Both the position numbers and the translations under genes were made by a program. Positions 10,360 through 22,600 of a DNA stretch of 64,000 nucleotides are shown here, piece by piece. This stretch comes from Paramacrobiotus metropolitanus. Taxonomy: Eukaryota > Tardigrada > Eutardigrada > Parachela > Macrobiotidae. The DNA is taken from assembly GCF_019649055.1 (NCBI RefSeq), contig NW_026570275.1, positions 310,001-374,000 of the forward strand, written 5' to 3'. Numbering within the stretch: the stretch's first letter is position 1; each line of letters begins with the position of its first letter. The notes below the pieces were generated by a model. The model made no database searches, was not told the origin of the DNA, and worked only from the letters and a program-made list of their open reading frames with translations.

Positions 10360-11990
10360 GCGTGTAGCAAATACGATAACTTTAACGTGGATATATCTTG
10401 GTAAAATATTTGTACGCTTCCGTTCGCTATGGAGCAGCGGTATGTGTCAGTCTGGTTTCGAGCAAACCGACATGCAGTATGTAATGCCGGCTATACAAAA
10501 AAGATCAAAGTGCACGCTTTTTTTAAATCTCGCCGGCAGATCGATACAAATTCAGTCGACGTACTCGTACGTAGTAATCCTGAAAAACAGTACAACCAAA
10601 TTTTTTTACTTGCTGCGTGCAGCGGACTGAGCGGAGGTATGGTACTGTACAACACCCAGAAAAAGTGCAGAAAATACCAAAGACAATAGAAATTTAGAGT
10701 ACCGCTTTTATTTTGATGAATTAATTCCAAGAGATGGACGGAGTCATATACGGAACAGCCTTCGGTACTTCTATAGATATTTTGAATACCTGATATACAC
10801 CTGTGCATGTGCAGAATTCTGTTTTGAATAAACGATTGCATGGGAATATATTATTGTATGTGTAACGTAGGTGTTAAAACAGCGAATTACGATAATGCCA
10901 AGTCTTGTTGTTATGCTTCCATAATAATTATGGATGTAACAGCAACCCAATCAAGGCCTAGTCAACAGATATGTCCGCAGACCAAACACAGAAAATAATA
11001 GGCCGGCGGCGATAAAAACAGCGAGGCAAAATCCATTCGACAAATTGCAAATCCGTTACGTTTTCCGGCAATGGCGGCTCGGCAACATTAGGCAGCTACT
11101 TGAGGTATTTTCCCTGGACTCGCATGTGAACGCCATTGCAGTCCCCTGCGTATATCAGATCACGTGGTCCGTGCTACAAAGTGAGCAGCCCAGTGATTAA
11201 ATATTAGTGCAGCGCAAGCCCAAAACTTTACTCTTGTAAAGCACAAGTTGTGCGCCAAAAAGTAACAAATTATAAATAGGTCTCATCACTAACTCTCATG
11301 TACAAGTGCTTTTTATACGGAAGGAAAAAAGCATGAACTAATGTTTTATTTATTAAGCTTTTTAAATAATTATTTTACAGGACTATCGCAAAGTACCAAG
11401 TTTTATAACACTGAAGTGTTTCTATAGTCGATTTATGTAGAATAATTTAGTTTCCACATCGTAAACGAAACTGGTCGTATATGCCGGTTTTCGTAAAAAT
11501 ATGTAAACCGAGAAACCACGATAAACATCCAGCCCTTCGACGTTTTCGCAGTCCGGATATTTTCACAATCTGTGTTCGAGTACCGTACGACAGAGGCACG
11601 GTATTCTCCGCGCTGTTCCACATTAGAATACTTGATGACTTTTGATTAAATTCACCTGTCATGAATACCGCTTTCTGTAATAATAAAAACCCGTGGCATG
11701 GATCACTATTATTTTTTCTCGGTAAAGAAACAGAAATGTTTATCAATTAGGTTTACCTTATTATTTTCAAATTAAACTGATATGATATTCTATGAACGAT
11801 CTCATGTTAGAAGTTGAAAACTAATGGTGTAGCACAAAATGAGAAACATTGATCAATCACTCAAAAAATTCGCATTTTATTTACAAGAATTCAAGTTTAA
11901 ACTCAGATAGAGTTATCTTTTAGATTTTGTTTAATTTTTTGTAAAACAAAGACTGAAAGAAAGCATTTTCCGAAGCAAAGAATATAATAA
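10360..11990. other. Intergenic; one dispersed repeat copy, no gene recognised
   Basis: Nothing coding is convincing. Bases 11530-11640 share a diverged segment (GACAGAGGCACGGTATTCTC and flanks) with 34310-34400 in a TOP3A intron, so an unnamed dispersed repeat is present. Confidence 0.5.
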
Positions 11991-11991
11991 T

Positions 11992-12480
11992 CCTTTGGTT
12001 TTACTTGCTGCTCCGCTCGCTGCGCTGCGCTTGCTCACGCCGCAGCTCGGCGTCGCCTTCGACTCCGCCTTCGATTTCCGTAGAAACGGTTATTCGCTTC
12101 TGTATCATTGCGATAATGGAACGTTTGAACTACACCGTAAAAAATCTTTTTGGAAGAAAAAAGAATCGAACCCTTTGGTTTTACTTGCTCCTCCGCTCGC
12201 TGCGCTACGCTTGCTCACGCCGCCACTCGGCGTCGCCTTCGGCTCCGCCTTCGATTTCCGTAGAAACGGTTATTCGCTTCTGTATCATTGCGATATTGGA
12301 ACGTTTGAACTACACCGTAAAAAATCTTTTTGGAAGAAAAAAGAATCGAACCCTTTGGTTTTACTTGCTGCTCCGCGCAGCGCAGCAAGTGCTGCTACGC
12401 TGCGCTAGCTTGGGCCGCAGCTCGGCGTCGCCTTTGGCTACGCCTACAGTTTCAACAGCAAGGGTGACAGCAGTCCGTTA
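11992..12480. repeat. Tandem repeat, 180-bp unit, nearly three copies
   Basis: Units begin at about 11992, 12172 and 12352 with CCTTTGGTTTTACTTGCT and include GTTATTCGCTTCTGTATCAT. Because 180 is a multiple of three, the array keeps long reading frames open. I treat those as an artefact of the period. The third copy diverges after about 60 bp. Confidence 0.85.
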
Positions 12481-13425
12481 ACAATAGTTATTACGGTAGC
12501 CCTTACCGTGACAGAAACCGAGACGGTTACGGTAACATGGTACAGTTATGGTAGCGTAACATTTATTTCTGGTAACGCTAAATTAGAGTGGTGAAAGCTG
12601 GTAACGCGTTGCCATGAGATATTACAAAATAAATGCGGCCCAATGGGTCCTGTAAAACAGTGTGCTAATTAAGGTAAAATTGCTAACGATAGTAACGGTG
12701 CTAACTGTTTCTGACTTCGATTAGCATGGTTTGCTACATCATTGTGTCAAGGTAATGTTACCCGTTATGACCTTATGGTGACGTTTGGCTTGAATGACCG
12801 AACTCAGGCTTCGGTAGGGCACAAGCCGCAATATTCCTTTTTAATAAATACCGTGGTTGTACATTCAGTTAACTTTTATGGTTTAGTATCATTTTTACAA
12901 ACAAAGTCTTTTAATGCCAGCGAAAAGAAAAATAAATGTGTTTCTAAAAAAGGAAAAACAAAGTGCTTCCGCTGTAATTGCTGCACCAGGTGCTTTGCTG
13001 CGCTTATTCATGCTCGGCGTCGCCTTGAGCTCTTTCTATAGAAACGGTCAATTCTTATAGCAACAGCATCTTATTGCTGTAACTCGGTACGCTAACGGTA
13101 ACAGTTACGGTAATATGTACGGTAAACCGTTACGGTAACGGTAACAGGTAACAGTATAGCGTCAGGGTAACCCGTCGAAACGGTTATCTGTTACGCTAGC
13201 AAAAACTCGTAACAATAATTTTGGAATGGTAATCCGTTGCGAGTAATGGTTGCCCGTTACAATGCACGGTAATGCGCGGCAATTGCAAACGTACTGCGGA
13301 TACGGTAGCGGTAGTGACTGAACCGCTACGGTTACAGCGATAACTCGCTTTTCGCGGTTACGATATTCGCTACAGTGTTTGGGTAATCGTAATACAAATT
13401 CGTTACGCCAACAATTATACATACT
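12480..13425. repeat. GGTAAC/GTTACC-rich degenerate satellite
   Basis: The region is crowded with variants of CGGTAACGGTTACGGTAA on both strands, densest at 12490-12600 and 13080-13340. It separates the 180-bp and the 120-bp tandem arrays. No gene is recognised. Confidence 0.6.
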
Positions 13426-13439
13426 GAAAATGTACCACC

Positions 13440-14060
13440 AGGGCCGGATAAAATTTCCGGACGGGGTCCTAAAAAGCTGACGACCTATTCATATGTACGA
13501 AAGGTTCGACCAAACTGCCCCGGTGATTCTTCGCATGTCGGCTCCTCAAAAAATTAAATATCAGGGTCAGGCATAATTCCCGTACCGGGTTCTAAAAAAT
13601 GGACCCTACATAATGTTTGTAAGGCGGGTTTGTGAAAAATGCCCCGGTGGTTCCCCGCATGTCGGTTTACGATCCACCCGGGATGGGCAAAATTTGCGGA
13701 CCGGGTTCTAAAAAACGGACCCTCCATACTGTTTGTATGGCGGGTTCGTAAAAAATGCCCCGGTGGTTCCCCGCATGTCGGTTTCTCAAAAACGATCCAC
13801 CCGGGGCGGGCAAAATTCCCGGACCGGGATCCAAAAAACGGACCCTCCATACTGTTTGTATGGCGGGTTCGTGAAAAATGCCCCGGCGGTTCCCCGCATG
13901 TCGGTTTCTCAAAACCGATCCACCCGAGGCGGGCAAAATTCCCGGACCTAATTCTAAAAAACGGACCCTCCATACTGCTTGTATGGCGGGTTCGTGAAAA
14001 ATGCCCCGGTGGTTCCCCGCATGTCGGTTTCTCAAAAACGATCCACCCAGGGCAGTCTGT
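13440..14060. repeat. Tandem repeat, about 120-bp unit, five copies
   Basis: The landmark CCCCGCATGTCGGTTTCTCA recurs near 13654, 13770, 13892 and 14018, with a diverged first copy near 13530. Spacings are 116-126 bp. Each unit carries GGACCCTCCATACTGTTTG and AAAATGCCCCGG. The open frames on both strands are produced by the repeat. Confidence 0.85.
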
Positions 14061-14166
14061 ATGAGTGTACCGGGTCCAAATTTTCGATCTCTCAAGCATT
14101 TACTGCAGCAGGTCCGTCAAAAATAACCCGGTTAGTTTTTCGATTTTTTGCTACCTTCTCAATTGT

Positions 14167-14262
14167 TTCAGCGGGGGGCTGCGCCCCCCGCACCCCGTGC
14201 TTATTGGGGCTCCGCCCCAAACCCCGGCCAGGGGCTTCGCCCCTGGACCCCGGGGACCCAGC
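14167..14262. repeat. Three successive GC-rich hairpins
   Basis: GGGGGGCTGCGCCCCCC, TTGGGGCTCCGCCCCAA and CAGGGGCTTCGCCCCTG follow one another within 80 bp. Each is a near-perfect stem with a 3-4 base loop. They are far richer in GC than their surroundings and close off the 120-bp array. Confidence 0.8.
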
Positions 14263-14339
14263 TCTCCGCATGTCGCACCGCAGATTAAAAACACTCGCTC
14301 GCTTCGCTCGCTCGCTTGATTACTGTATTTAGGTAATTA

Positions 14340-15250
14340 GGTAAAATCTTGAAAACGCGGAAATTGTTACCGACAAGGAAATGTGTCGGAAGTAGACAAT
14401 TCATGGACTGCATGTGTTGATCAGCCTAATTAACGCAGAAAGAGTCTATATTGCCGAGTTTGCCGTAAGGTCACAGTAGGAATGCGTATCTTTGCAACGG
14501 ATCTACGAGTACTCGAATGTTTCCAGACAGAACACCCTGGAGTCTTTGCAACTTTCCGCGATTAAAGTCTAATACCTTTTAGTATTTCAGTATGCGTAAC
14601 AATCTTGAGCTTACTTACTACTCAGTAGTAAACATTAAAAACATTCAAATAGGTACAATACACAAAATAATATATTTTGAAATGAGCTTATTGTTAATTT
14701 TCATTTCCTTGCTATAATTGATAATAATAATAATAAGTTAAATTTTCTCACTCTTTCTGTGCCATTAGAGCGCTTCGCCGTATCGTACCTATTGGCAAGG
14801 TGGTGCCATTCACATTCCTTCCAGGTCTGTACGAGTATTGAAAATTTTGTTGTTTATTGTGCATAGTTGCCTCTGCGTAATACTGTAAATATCGTAGACG
14901 CAGCGTTTGTAAACTATACGGGCCCTTTTCTACTACCGGCTGCATAAAAAATGCCTGCGGCGCATACATATATTTAAGCGTCTGAATCTGGCAGATCGAT
15001 AACAAGGAAGTTCCACAGGAGATACAACGCATAATTTCAAACGATGGGAAAGAAATCAGCGGTTTATCGGCGTAATTCTGTAGTGGACTGGTCGCTACAG
15101 GAAAAATCAACAACTGGTCATACGTAAAATATATTTGCCATGGGAGAAAATCGTTGACCTCAAGATGAAAAAACGTTTAATAAATGCAGAGACCAATTAA
15201 CGTCGACAAGAACTCTGTTGGCGGAAGCCAAGCGGTGTGGAGCAACTCTT
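14340..15250. other. No gene recognised
   Basis: Open frames such as 14748-15113 (minus) have no recognisable domain and no paralog in the window. No repeats were seen. Confidence 0.45.
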
Positions 15251-15251
15251 C

Positions 15252-15843
15252 TCAGGCTGAACGCGTCGGAACACCGTAAACACGGACCCGATTACCATCG
15301 CAATCCGCCGCGTAGAACTGATCATCTTTTCCTAACTGCAAAACCATCAATCAACATATAAACGTTCTCGATTACTTTAGGTTTGGAAATGCTGCAACTA
15401 CAAGTGTACTTGTAATTCCTGGTAGTGAATTTATTTTTGTGATGTTCGTGTCGTGGTAAATGCACATTCTGGAGATAGCTACCGCTTAAAAATGAGTTAG
15501 AGTACGTGTCCGACCATTGCCGTTGCTCTAGGAGTACGAGACTAGTCCGGCATACCAGTGGCTTGGCCGGTATCGACGCTGTCAGCGGTATGACGGTCAC
15601 TGTCCAGGCGTAGCCGGTCTTCTCGATTTTCTCGTTGTTCTGTATCCGGGCAGTGATGGCTGACTGGATTTGTGCCGTCGAGGCCCCGCGTCGCGCGTTC
15701 GTGCACTCGCCCAGGACGGCGGTCTGAGTGCGCAGAAACCATTTGTTGGTACGATGGTTCATGGCGTTCTCATCGGCCACAGTCAGGGAAGCGTCCGCCA
15801 CAGCTATGACAACAGCCAGAAGAGCCAGCAGCTGACGGAACAT
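15252..15843 (-). CDS. Secreted LC8-like small protein C (two exons)
   Basis: Exon 1 is 15843-15556 (96 codons) and exon 2 is 15335-15252 (27 codons plus TGA). The 220-bp intron (GTATGC, GCAG) is in phase 0 at the family position. The 123-residue product has a signal peptide (residues 1-18), LGEC at the end of helix 1, a second helix running to YAWTVTVIP, and exon 2 containing DDQFYAADCDGNRVRVYG. Exon 2 matches gene D closely (YAADCNGQ), which is how I located it. It is divergent in sequence from A and B but keeps both cysteines. Function unknown. Confidence 0.68.
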
Positions 15844-15849
15844 GGTGAA

Positions 15850-17340
15850 TTTCGTATGTGTAAGTCTGTTGTCATGCGGAAAAATTAAGTTACTGGATAT
15901 TACTGTGCACCGGTTGATAATACGGTGCCTGATACTGTTCCGATGTATGGTAAATGAAGAAATGCAGCCAGTAATTTATACTGTTAACGCGATGACAACT
16001 GTACAGATAGAGTGCCGAAAGCAGTTACAAAAAGTTTTTGTGTGCCCTATGGTGGAATGATCTTGCACGTGTAAACCGGTAGTAAGATAGTACTGCACAA
16101 TACGCTGAAAAGTCGGATCGCATTCCAAAGTATCCAGTTGCTGATAAAAAATACGAGGCCCGTTCAGAGTTTTACATGCATACATTTACATTGCCTCGAA
16201 TCGGTGAAACGGTATTCCTTATCACGAATGCCGGTGTGGATGGCATGATTCTCCAGTCACGTTAAGAATTGAGTGAATTCCGGGCAGACTGACGTCTACC
16301 TGTGCAAAATTTCGGAATCTGCTTCGGTAAATCGACTGTCGTTTCCGGCGCAGTAGGGATAAATCTAGATGTATAGTGAAGTATGTATTTTTCTTAAAAT
16401 TCTGCCTATGGATGTTCTTTCGTACCACGCTCCAAGATGTCAGCAGATTTTCTGCGTAAAAAATTTGCATTTTTTAAATATCTATTAAACCGTTATGTTT
16501 CTGCCATGCTATTGGTGGTCGATTCGAATTACGGAAGGATTTCTCTTCATATTGTAAAATAGAATGCATTGAGGTTATTTGATGCTCACACAAAATTTAG
16601 GCCTGCGAGAGCCAGTGCGACGCTTGTGGCGTATACAACCCTTTTTCTAAATGAACACTGAAAAAATGGTTTTTCTGTGGGGTCAACTGGTCTACAGTAT
16701 ACTGCAGTTTATAGGTTTACGAATCCATGTCTGTCTGTTCAAACGGAAATCTGGTTGGTTGGCTTCGACAGTAAGTAAGCTGCGCCTACGCGCAAATACT
16801 GCGCTTGTACCGATTAATGATGATATGCCAGCGCTCCCACGATTCCGCTGCGGCTAGCATCTGCAAAAAATATGTTGCAACCTACTGTGGTAAAAATGAA
16901 ATTTCATAATGATATTAATTACTGTGTTCCGGCTAAACACAGGTATATTGGCATAAATGTTGTGCCGCTCCCTGTAATTACTAAACGCTGATCTTAACTA
17001 AGTGTAAGCTTTATGCTGCTGCGAGTTTGTGTTGTGCAACTTAACCAAAGTGTGTCAAAGTCTGTCACTTGAGAATTTGTACCGGTAACTGCGAAATACC
17101 GATCGCGAGTACGTTGGCGTTTTATGCGGTGTTTAATGCAACTACATGCCGCCAACGACAACGATTGTACGGGCTCCAAAAAAAAGTACAGTATAGCAAA
17201 TTAAATAAGCTGCTTATACGGCATTTCAGCATAAGTACAAGTACATATAGTTCTTTGTTAATCACTATGTATGCAGTGTTTTAGTTGCAAAATAACGTAA
17301 CTTATTTTTCCGTTTATCTATCCATCATCCATCCAGCCTA
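15850..17340. other. No gene recognised
   Basis: The interval between gene C and the exon relic holds only short open frames without family features. No repeats or RNA genes were recognised. Confidence 0.45.
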
Positions 17341-17344
17341 GCAC

Positions 17345-17440
17345 GAGAGCGCCGGTCATCGGTGACCTTTGTACTGGGTAACCCATTTATCTTTTACCAT
17401 CGTACGTAACCTTGCACTTTTTCACCATCGGTGGTAGATG
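17345..17440 (-). pseudogene. Relic of a last exon of the secreted family
   Basis: On the minus strand this stretch resembles exon 2 of gene B, with shared ACAAAGGTC(A/G)CCGATGA and a TACGATGGTAAAAG block in the place of TGCGACGGCAGAAA. The motif cysteine is Tyr here, and a stop codon with a frameshift follows the DGKR segment. No exon 1 was found upstream, so it is a leftover of a duplicated gene. Confidence 0.5.
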
Positions 17441-18394
17441 GCACACTATACCCTGGATAAGTAATGTGTAGCGCAATTAATTTGTTTTCGATCGTGAAAA
17501 ACAAAAGTTTGTTATTCCGTTACTGGCGTGCAAGTTGTTTGGCGACTCTAAGAACACCCATATCATCCATCTGCTAAAATTTGTAATACTACCACTAGCC
17601 AAAAGACGACACGTAACATTAAACGGTGCACATTATGTTGTTATCAAGCGAAGTATTTTAACAATTTCGGGGACCACATTATACGAGCAAATACTGAATC
17701 GATATTACTTCGAATAATTGGATATTAGTGATCATACTACCATACTTCAAATTCGTCATGGTCATTGATTGGTATTTGGACATAATTTGGTGCTAGCAGG
17801 GATACATGCTTAGCAGATAGCACCACAGATAATATTTCTTGAATGTTATTTTTTTTTGTGTTCTGAATTTCTCCAGAATTTACCCGAAAAGTTGCGTCAA
17901 ATTCAATTCAAGGCAAGGGCAGTCACAATTACCAATCAATTTAAATTACACAAAAAAATCTAAATTTCCCCAGCTTTCCTACATATTTTTTTCTAATATA
18001 CAGTATACGGTGTATGAATTTTAAAAAAAATTTTCTGTCGGCAGCAAAAACAGTTTAATCCAGTTGTACTTTCAACACATTTATATCAACCGGCGCGGTG
18101 TGGCTGTGTGGCATATACAGTGCCTGTTTGTTGAAACCGTGAGGACGTTTTACTTCAACATTAGTCTTTTCCCGGTGCAACATTGTACCGATCTCCAGTA
18201 TAACGCAAACAAACCAAGAAAGGTGCAAAGGTCAAGGTGTGCTTCTCACCGACATTTCTTGGCACCGGGAATAACATTTAACGAGCATGTTCGTTGTCGG
18301 CCACAATTATTTTACTGCATTCTGCATTGCTACTGCAAAAGCCGCCCCAGTCCACTATCAATCGCTGACCCGTGCACTGTGCAGTAAATCGAGA

Positions 18395-19127
18395 ATGTAC
18401 CGCGTACTGCTTCTTCTCATCGCCGCCGTGGTGGTCAGCGGCGAGCTGCGCGTGGACCATACGGAGAACACCATGGCGGTCCGCTCGCCGCTCTTCAATA
18501 ACGCCAACGGCGCCGCCCGGGCCGCCTGCACGGAGGGTGCCACGGCGGAGCAGATGAGCTCGCGTATCGCTGACCGCATGAAGGACGTCCGCAAGGAGAA
18601 GTTCACCTGGCTGGTCACCGTGACGCCGACGGGCGCCTCTACCGGAAGCCGACCTACGGTATTTGCACAACAGACGTTAATGATTATTTTTTTTATCGCG
18701 CAGTAAATTCTTTGTTAATAACTTTGACTTCTCTTTGTTTTCAGTTTTTAGTTTTTCTTTTCTTGTTTGTTACCCTCCGTGTTTGTTGCATTTTTCACAT
18801 ACAAGTATTAGTGACAAGTATCTCCTTCTGTAATTTCTCTTGTATTTAACATTGTTTTTATTATTATTTGTTAATATATTTCTTTATACTTTTTTCGTAT
18901 ATAATAAAAAAATTTTATTTCGCTTCTAAAGAACCTGATTTTTCTTTGTGGTGAAAAGTATAAATGTTAAGCGTGGTTTCTAGCGATAATGTTTTGCTGT
19001 TGCGTCTGAGTTAGGTGTTGTTCTATGCATTTTGCAGCCAGGGAAAAACGATCAAATCTACGCCGCGGATTGCAATGGCCAGCATATTCGCATCCACGGA
19101 AGGTTCACCGAGGCGACCTCAAATTAG
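18395..19127 (+). CDS. Secreted LC8-like small protein D (two exons)
   Basis: Exon 1 is 18395-18658 (88 codons) and exon 2 is 19038-19127 (29 codons plus TAG). The 379-bp intron (GTATTT, GCAG) is in phase 0. The 117-residue product has a signal peptide (MYRVLLLLIAAVVVSG), ARAAC at the end of helix 1, RIADRMKDVRKEKFTWLVTV, and exon 2 with DQIYAADCNGQHIRIHG. Of the four, D fits the LC8 order best: the basic second helix runs into W-x-V-x-V, and a final strand follows DQIY. It is the only family member on the plus strand. The in-frame upstream ATG at 18287 would bury the signal peptide, so I start at 18395. Confidence 0.7.
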
Positions 19128-19627
19128 ACGAGAACTGGAATTCCCAACCCTCGTGAATTAAAAGATGATACAAGACTTACTTTAAAATTTCGTTCACTAT
19201 GGATACGTAAAGAAATTGTATGCTTGTTTAGCGCAACAAGATATTTATCAAATGATAATGAATAAGGGTCATCACCGTACGATCCGAATCGACTGGTTAT
19301 GCGTACAACCTTTATGGCAAATACATAAACCAGTACTGTAGACATAAGAAACCACAAAGGAATAATTTTAAAACAATAAACTTAAAATGCTACAACAATA
19401 ACAAACAGTAGAAGATGCAGACGACAAAAGAGACCAGGTTGCCACAGCAGATAAGGCACGCTTGCATCAAAGGCAAAAAGACAGGAGAGAGAGGTAGTTA
19501 ATAAAGTTTACGTATAATAAAAATCATAATAAGTACATCCAATATTTCTGATAATATTGAGAGGTAGAACTGTGCTAATACATCTTCAGCCGGGCGGATG
19601 GAGCACGCAGGCAACGTGCTCACGTGA

Positions 19628-22600
19628 CTAGCGTTTGGCGGTGGCATGGCCGCGACCAGAATACGGACCACCGGCTAGCCGGCCCCCGCTGGAGGCCTGG
19701 CTGTGCAGAGAGTGCAGGGATTCGCTGTCTTCGCCGGGCAGACGCAGGTTAAGACTGCTGCCGGTGTGGCCGCCGCGGGCCAGGTGCACGTTGGGCGGGT
19801 AGTTCGTCCAGCGCAGGTTGTGGGAAGACGGGCACTCCCGCAGCTGCCGGTAATCCAGATCATACTGTAAGAAAAGATTTTAAAAGGTCACTTCTATGTG
19901 TATCCCGAAAAACTTGCGCCGCGTGATTATTTCGCTGTGCGCAAAAAAATGATGGGTCAAAAATTCATAGGTCATCTTTTTGTACCTTGCTAACCAACAT
20001 CGATTTGATGGATCCATGTTTTTAATGTGAAAATAATTTCTGTTCTTAACAACACGAAAACACGAAGGTAAAAGAGAAACAAGAGGTTTTTACTGTGAAT
20101 TTCCGACGCTTTATGAATTAACTATATATGTAAGTACGTCTCAAAATTGTGGGTGCATTATCAGTTTATTAAGTACAAATATTCCGAATAGCTACTACTA
20201 TTTTCCCTGTCATTAAAAAACTATTGTAAGTTTATTTCCGGTAAAGTTTATTTCCGGTAAACTTTCTTCGGTTGTGATACAAGCATTAGCTTATACTTTT
20301 ATTTATCGCTTTTGTTTTACTTCAATTTTTTAATAAGATTTTGTAACGCATGCCGCTTTTTTTATGAAAATAAAAATTGGTGCTTACTTTTGTAGCGCAA
20401 ATGAAACACGTCGTAACCAATTTGGCAATAGCGTTCATAAGATCCTTGGTCTGCTGTATAACCGTCTCCACCTTATTAAAAGTCGCCGTCTTTCCCGCCG
20501 TGGGATTTTTAATGGTGGCCGACAACTGCTGTATCAACCGCGGGATCTTCTCCAGCGTACTGACCAGCTCCACTTTCTGCAGTCCCTGCGGCACATGACT
20601 GCCGAACTCCCGGATGGCCCGGCACAATCGATTGGCTTCTTCGGTGAAGAACTCGGCTTGCGTGAAGAGGTCCTGGGTGGTCTTCAGCGTGCCTTCGCCG
20701 CGCGTGAACAGGTACATGGTGTAGGCCATACTGGACATGTTCTTAGCCCGTTTGACAATGTCGTTATTGGCCTCGGCGCGCCACTCCCCGGCCGGACCGC
20801 TACCGGACGACGAGGGACCCGGCGGACCGCACTTATCGGCCAGGGCGGTGTCCATCTCCGAGGAGAGCATCTGCATCTCCAGGCCGTTCTTAACCAGTCG
20901 CGCTTGTTCTTGGCTGCCGAAGTCGCTGGGATAGGTGCGGATCGGTTTGGCGGTGGCACCGTGGCGCTGTTTTCAAAAGTAAATTGAACTGAGATTAACC
21001 TGTGCTTTAGCAAGATCCATACTTCGCCTTGCCCATTATTTCAATCAGTACCGCTTTAGGGATCAATATATTAATCACTTTACCGAATTGAGAGCCTTTG
21101 TGGCGGGCGGCTACATGAACAACCACGGCTGACTGAAATGCAGTCTATGCATTACCATTCAGTCTATGCAGCCTACGCAGCTTATCAGTGTGCAATCTAT
21201 GCAGTAAGACCAGCACTGCATCTATGCAGTAAAAGTGATTAATATATTGATCCCTAAAGCGGTACTGATTAAAATAATGGGCAAAGCGAAGTATGCTCAT
21301 TATTTTTAATTTTTTCTACTAGGTACATACATCTTTTAAATAGAGATATCGTACCAGGCTATTGGAAGTTCTTTGTTCTGAAGCTTTTTTACTTACACCG
21401 GGTCGGGGCAGCGACATGTATCCCATCCGCACCGGCGTTTTGCTGTCTTTATTCTGGTTGGCGCACTGCGTGGTCACCGATAGCAGGTCACGTACCAGAC
21501 TGCGCCAGGCTTCCAGGAAGACGTCCAGGTTTTCTTTGGCTGTGCGGCTGCCGATGCTCTGCACTAATGTTTGCGCCGCGAAGATGCACTGCAAAAAAAG
21601 TTTTTACTATAGTTCTTTTTTCAATTGTATAAGAATGGAAATGTTGAATGTTATGTTTAACTATAATAACTACTTCGTACTAGTGAAAATATTCACCAAT
21701 AGTGAAAGTTACCTGTCGTCCGAGGGAAGCCAGACTGGTCTCCAGCCGGTCGGCCTGGATGAGCATCGCCGGATTGCAGCTGATGTGCTTCAACATCCGG
21801 CTGACTTCCAGCAGCCGTCCGGCGGTGACGGAGAAGCGGTGCGCTTCGTCCTCCAGCAGACGCGGATCCCCGCTTAATGCGGCGTCACACACGCGCTCCG
21901 TCGCTTCCGCTTCGTTGTAGCTTTTCAGTAGATCGGTGGCGATCTGTACCGCCACATTACTCAACTGCAGAACATAAGGGATCAGTTTTATTTGAGTCAT
22001 ATTTACCGTAATGACGTTTTTAGAATACCGACTTCTTATACTACGGTGTGAAAGCTTCTTAATAATGGAAGAGCCGCGCGTTTCCTTTACCTCTTTCTTC
22101 ATGCTCTTCGCTGTCTGTTGAGCTTTAGATAGGGACGTGTCCATGTTGCTGCCGGCTAGTGGACCAGCGTCAAGACCCTACGAAACAAAAATTTATTAAT
22201 TAATATTAGGCTTTAAAAATCGACCGACTAATAAAGTAAGAACAACCACTGGCAGTTGTGGAAAAATCTCAGTTTTATATAACAATTTTTGCGGGAAGCT
22301 GTCGTACCAGAACGGGATAGCTCTGCAGTTGCTCCTTCAGGAGCTGCGCGAGTTGTAGCACCCGTTGGCGCTGCTCGTGAGGAATTTCCGCCGAGTCCAC
22401 GAAATCCGTCAGAGCTTCCTCGAAGAGCTGAAAGTCCCGCTTGAGGATGTCGTAGGCTTCGGAGGTGATCAGATTCATCTTGATCATCTCTAAGGTATCC
22501 TGCGTGGAAAGTTAATCAAAGGTCATACGCGTTGACGAAGCTTAGTAAGTGGCGAAATTTAAAATACTGGTAATTTTATATTAATATACTTGATAGAATA

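Noticed and set aside
11995-12481. Two overlapping ORFs of 137 and 158 codons
   Set aside because: They exist only because the 180-bp repeat is a multiple of three; both frames are equally open.
13554-14099. ORFs on both strands over the 120-bp repeats
   Set aside because: Repeat artefact; the same peptide recurs without any sign of a fold or start.
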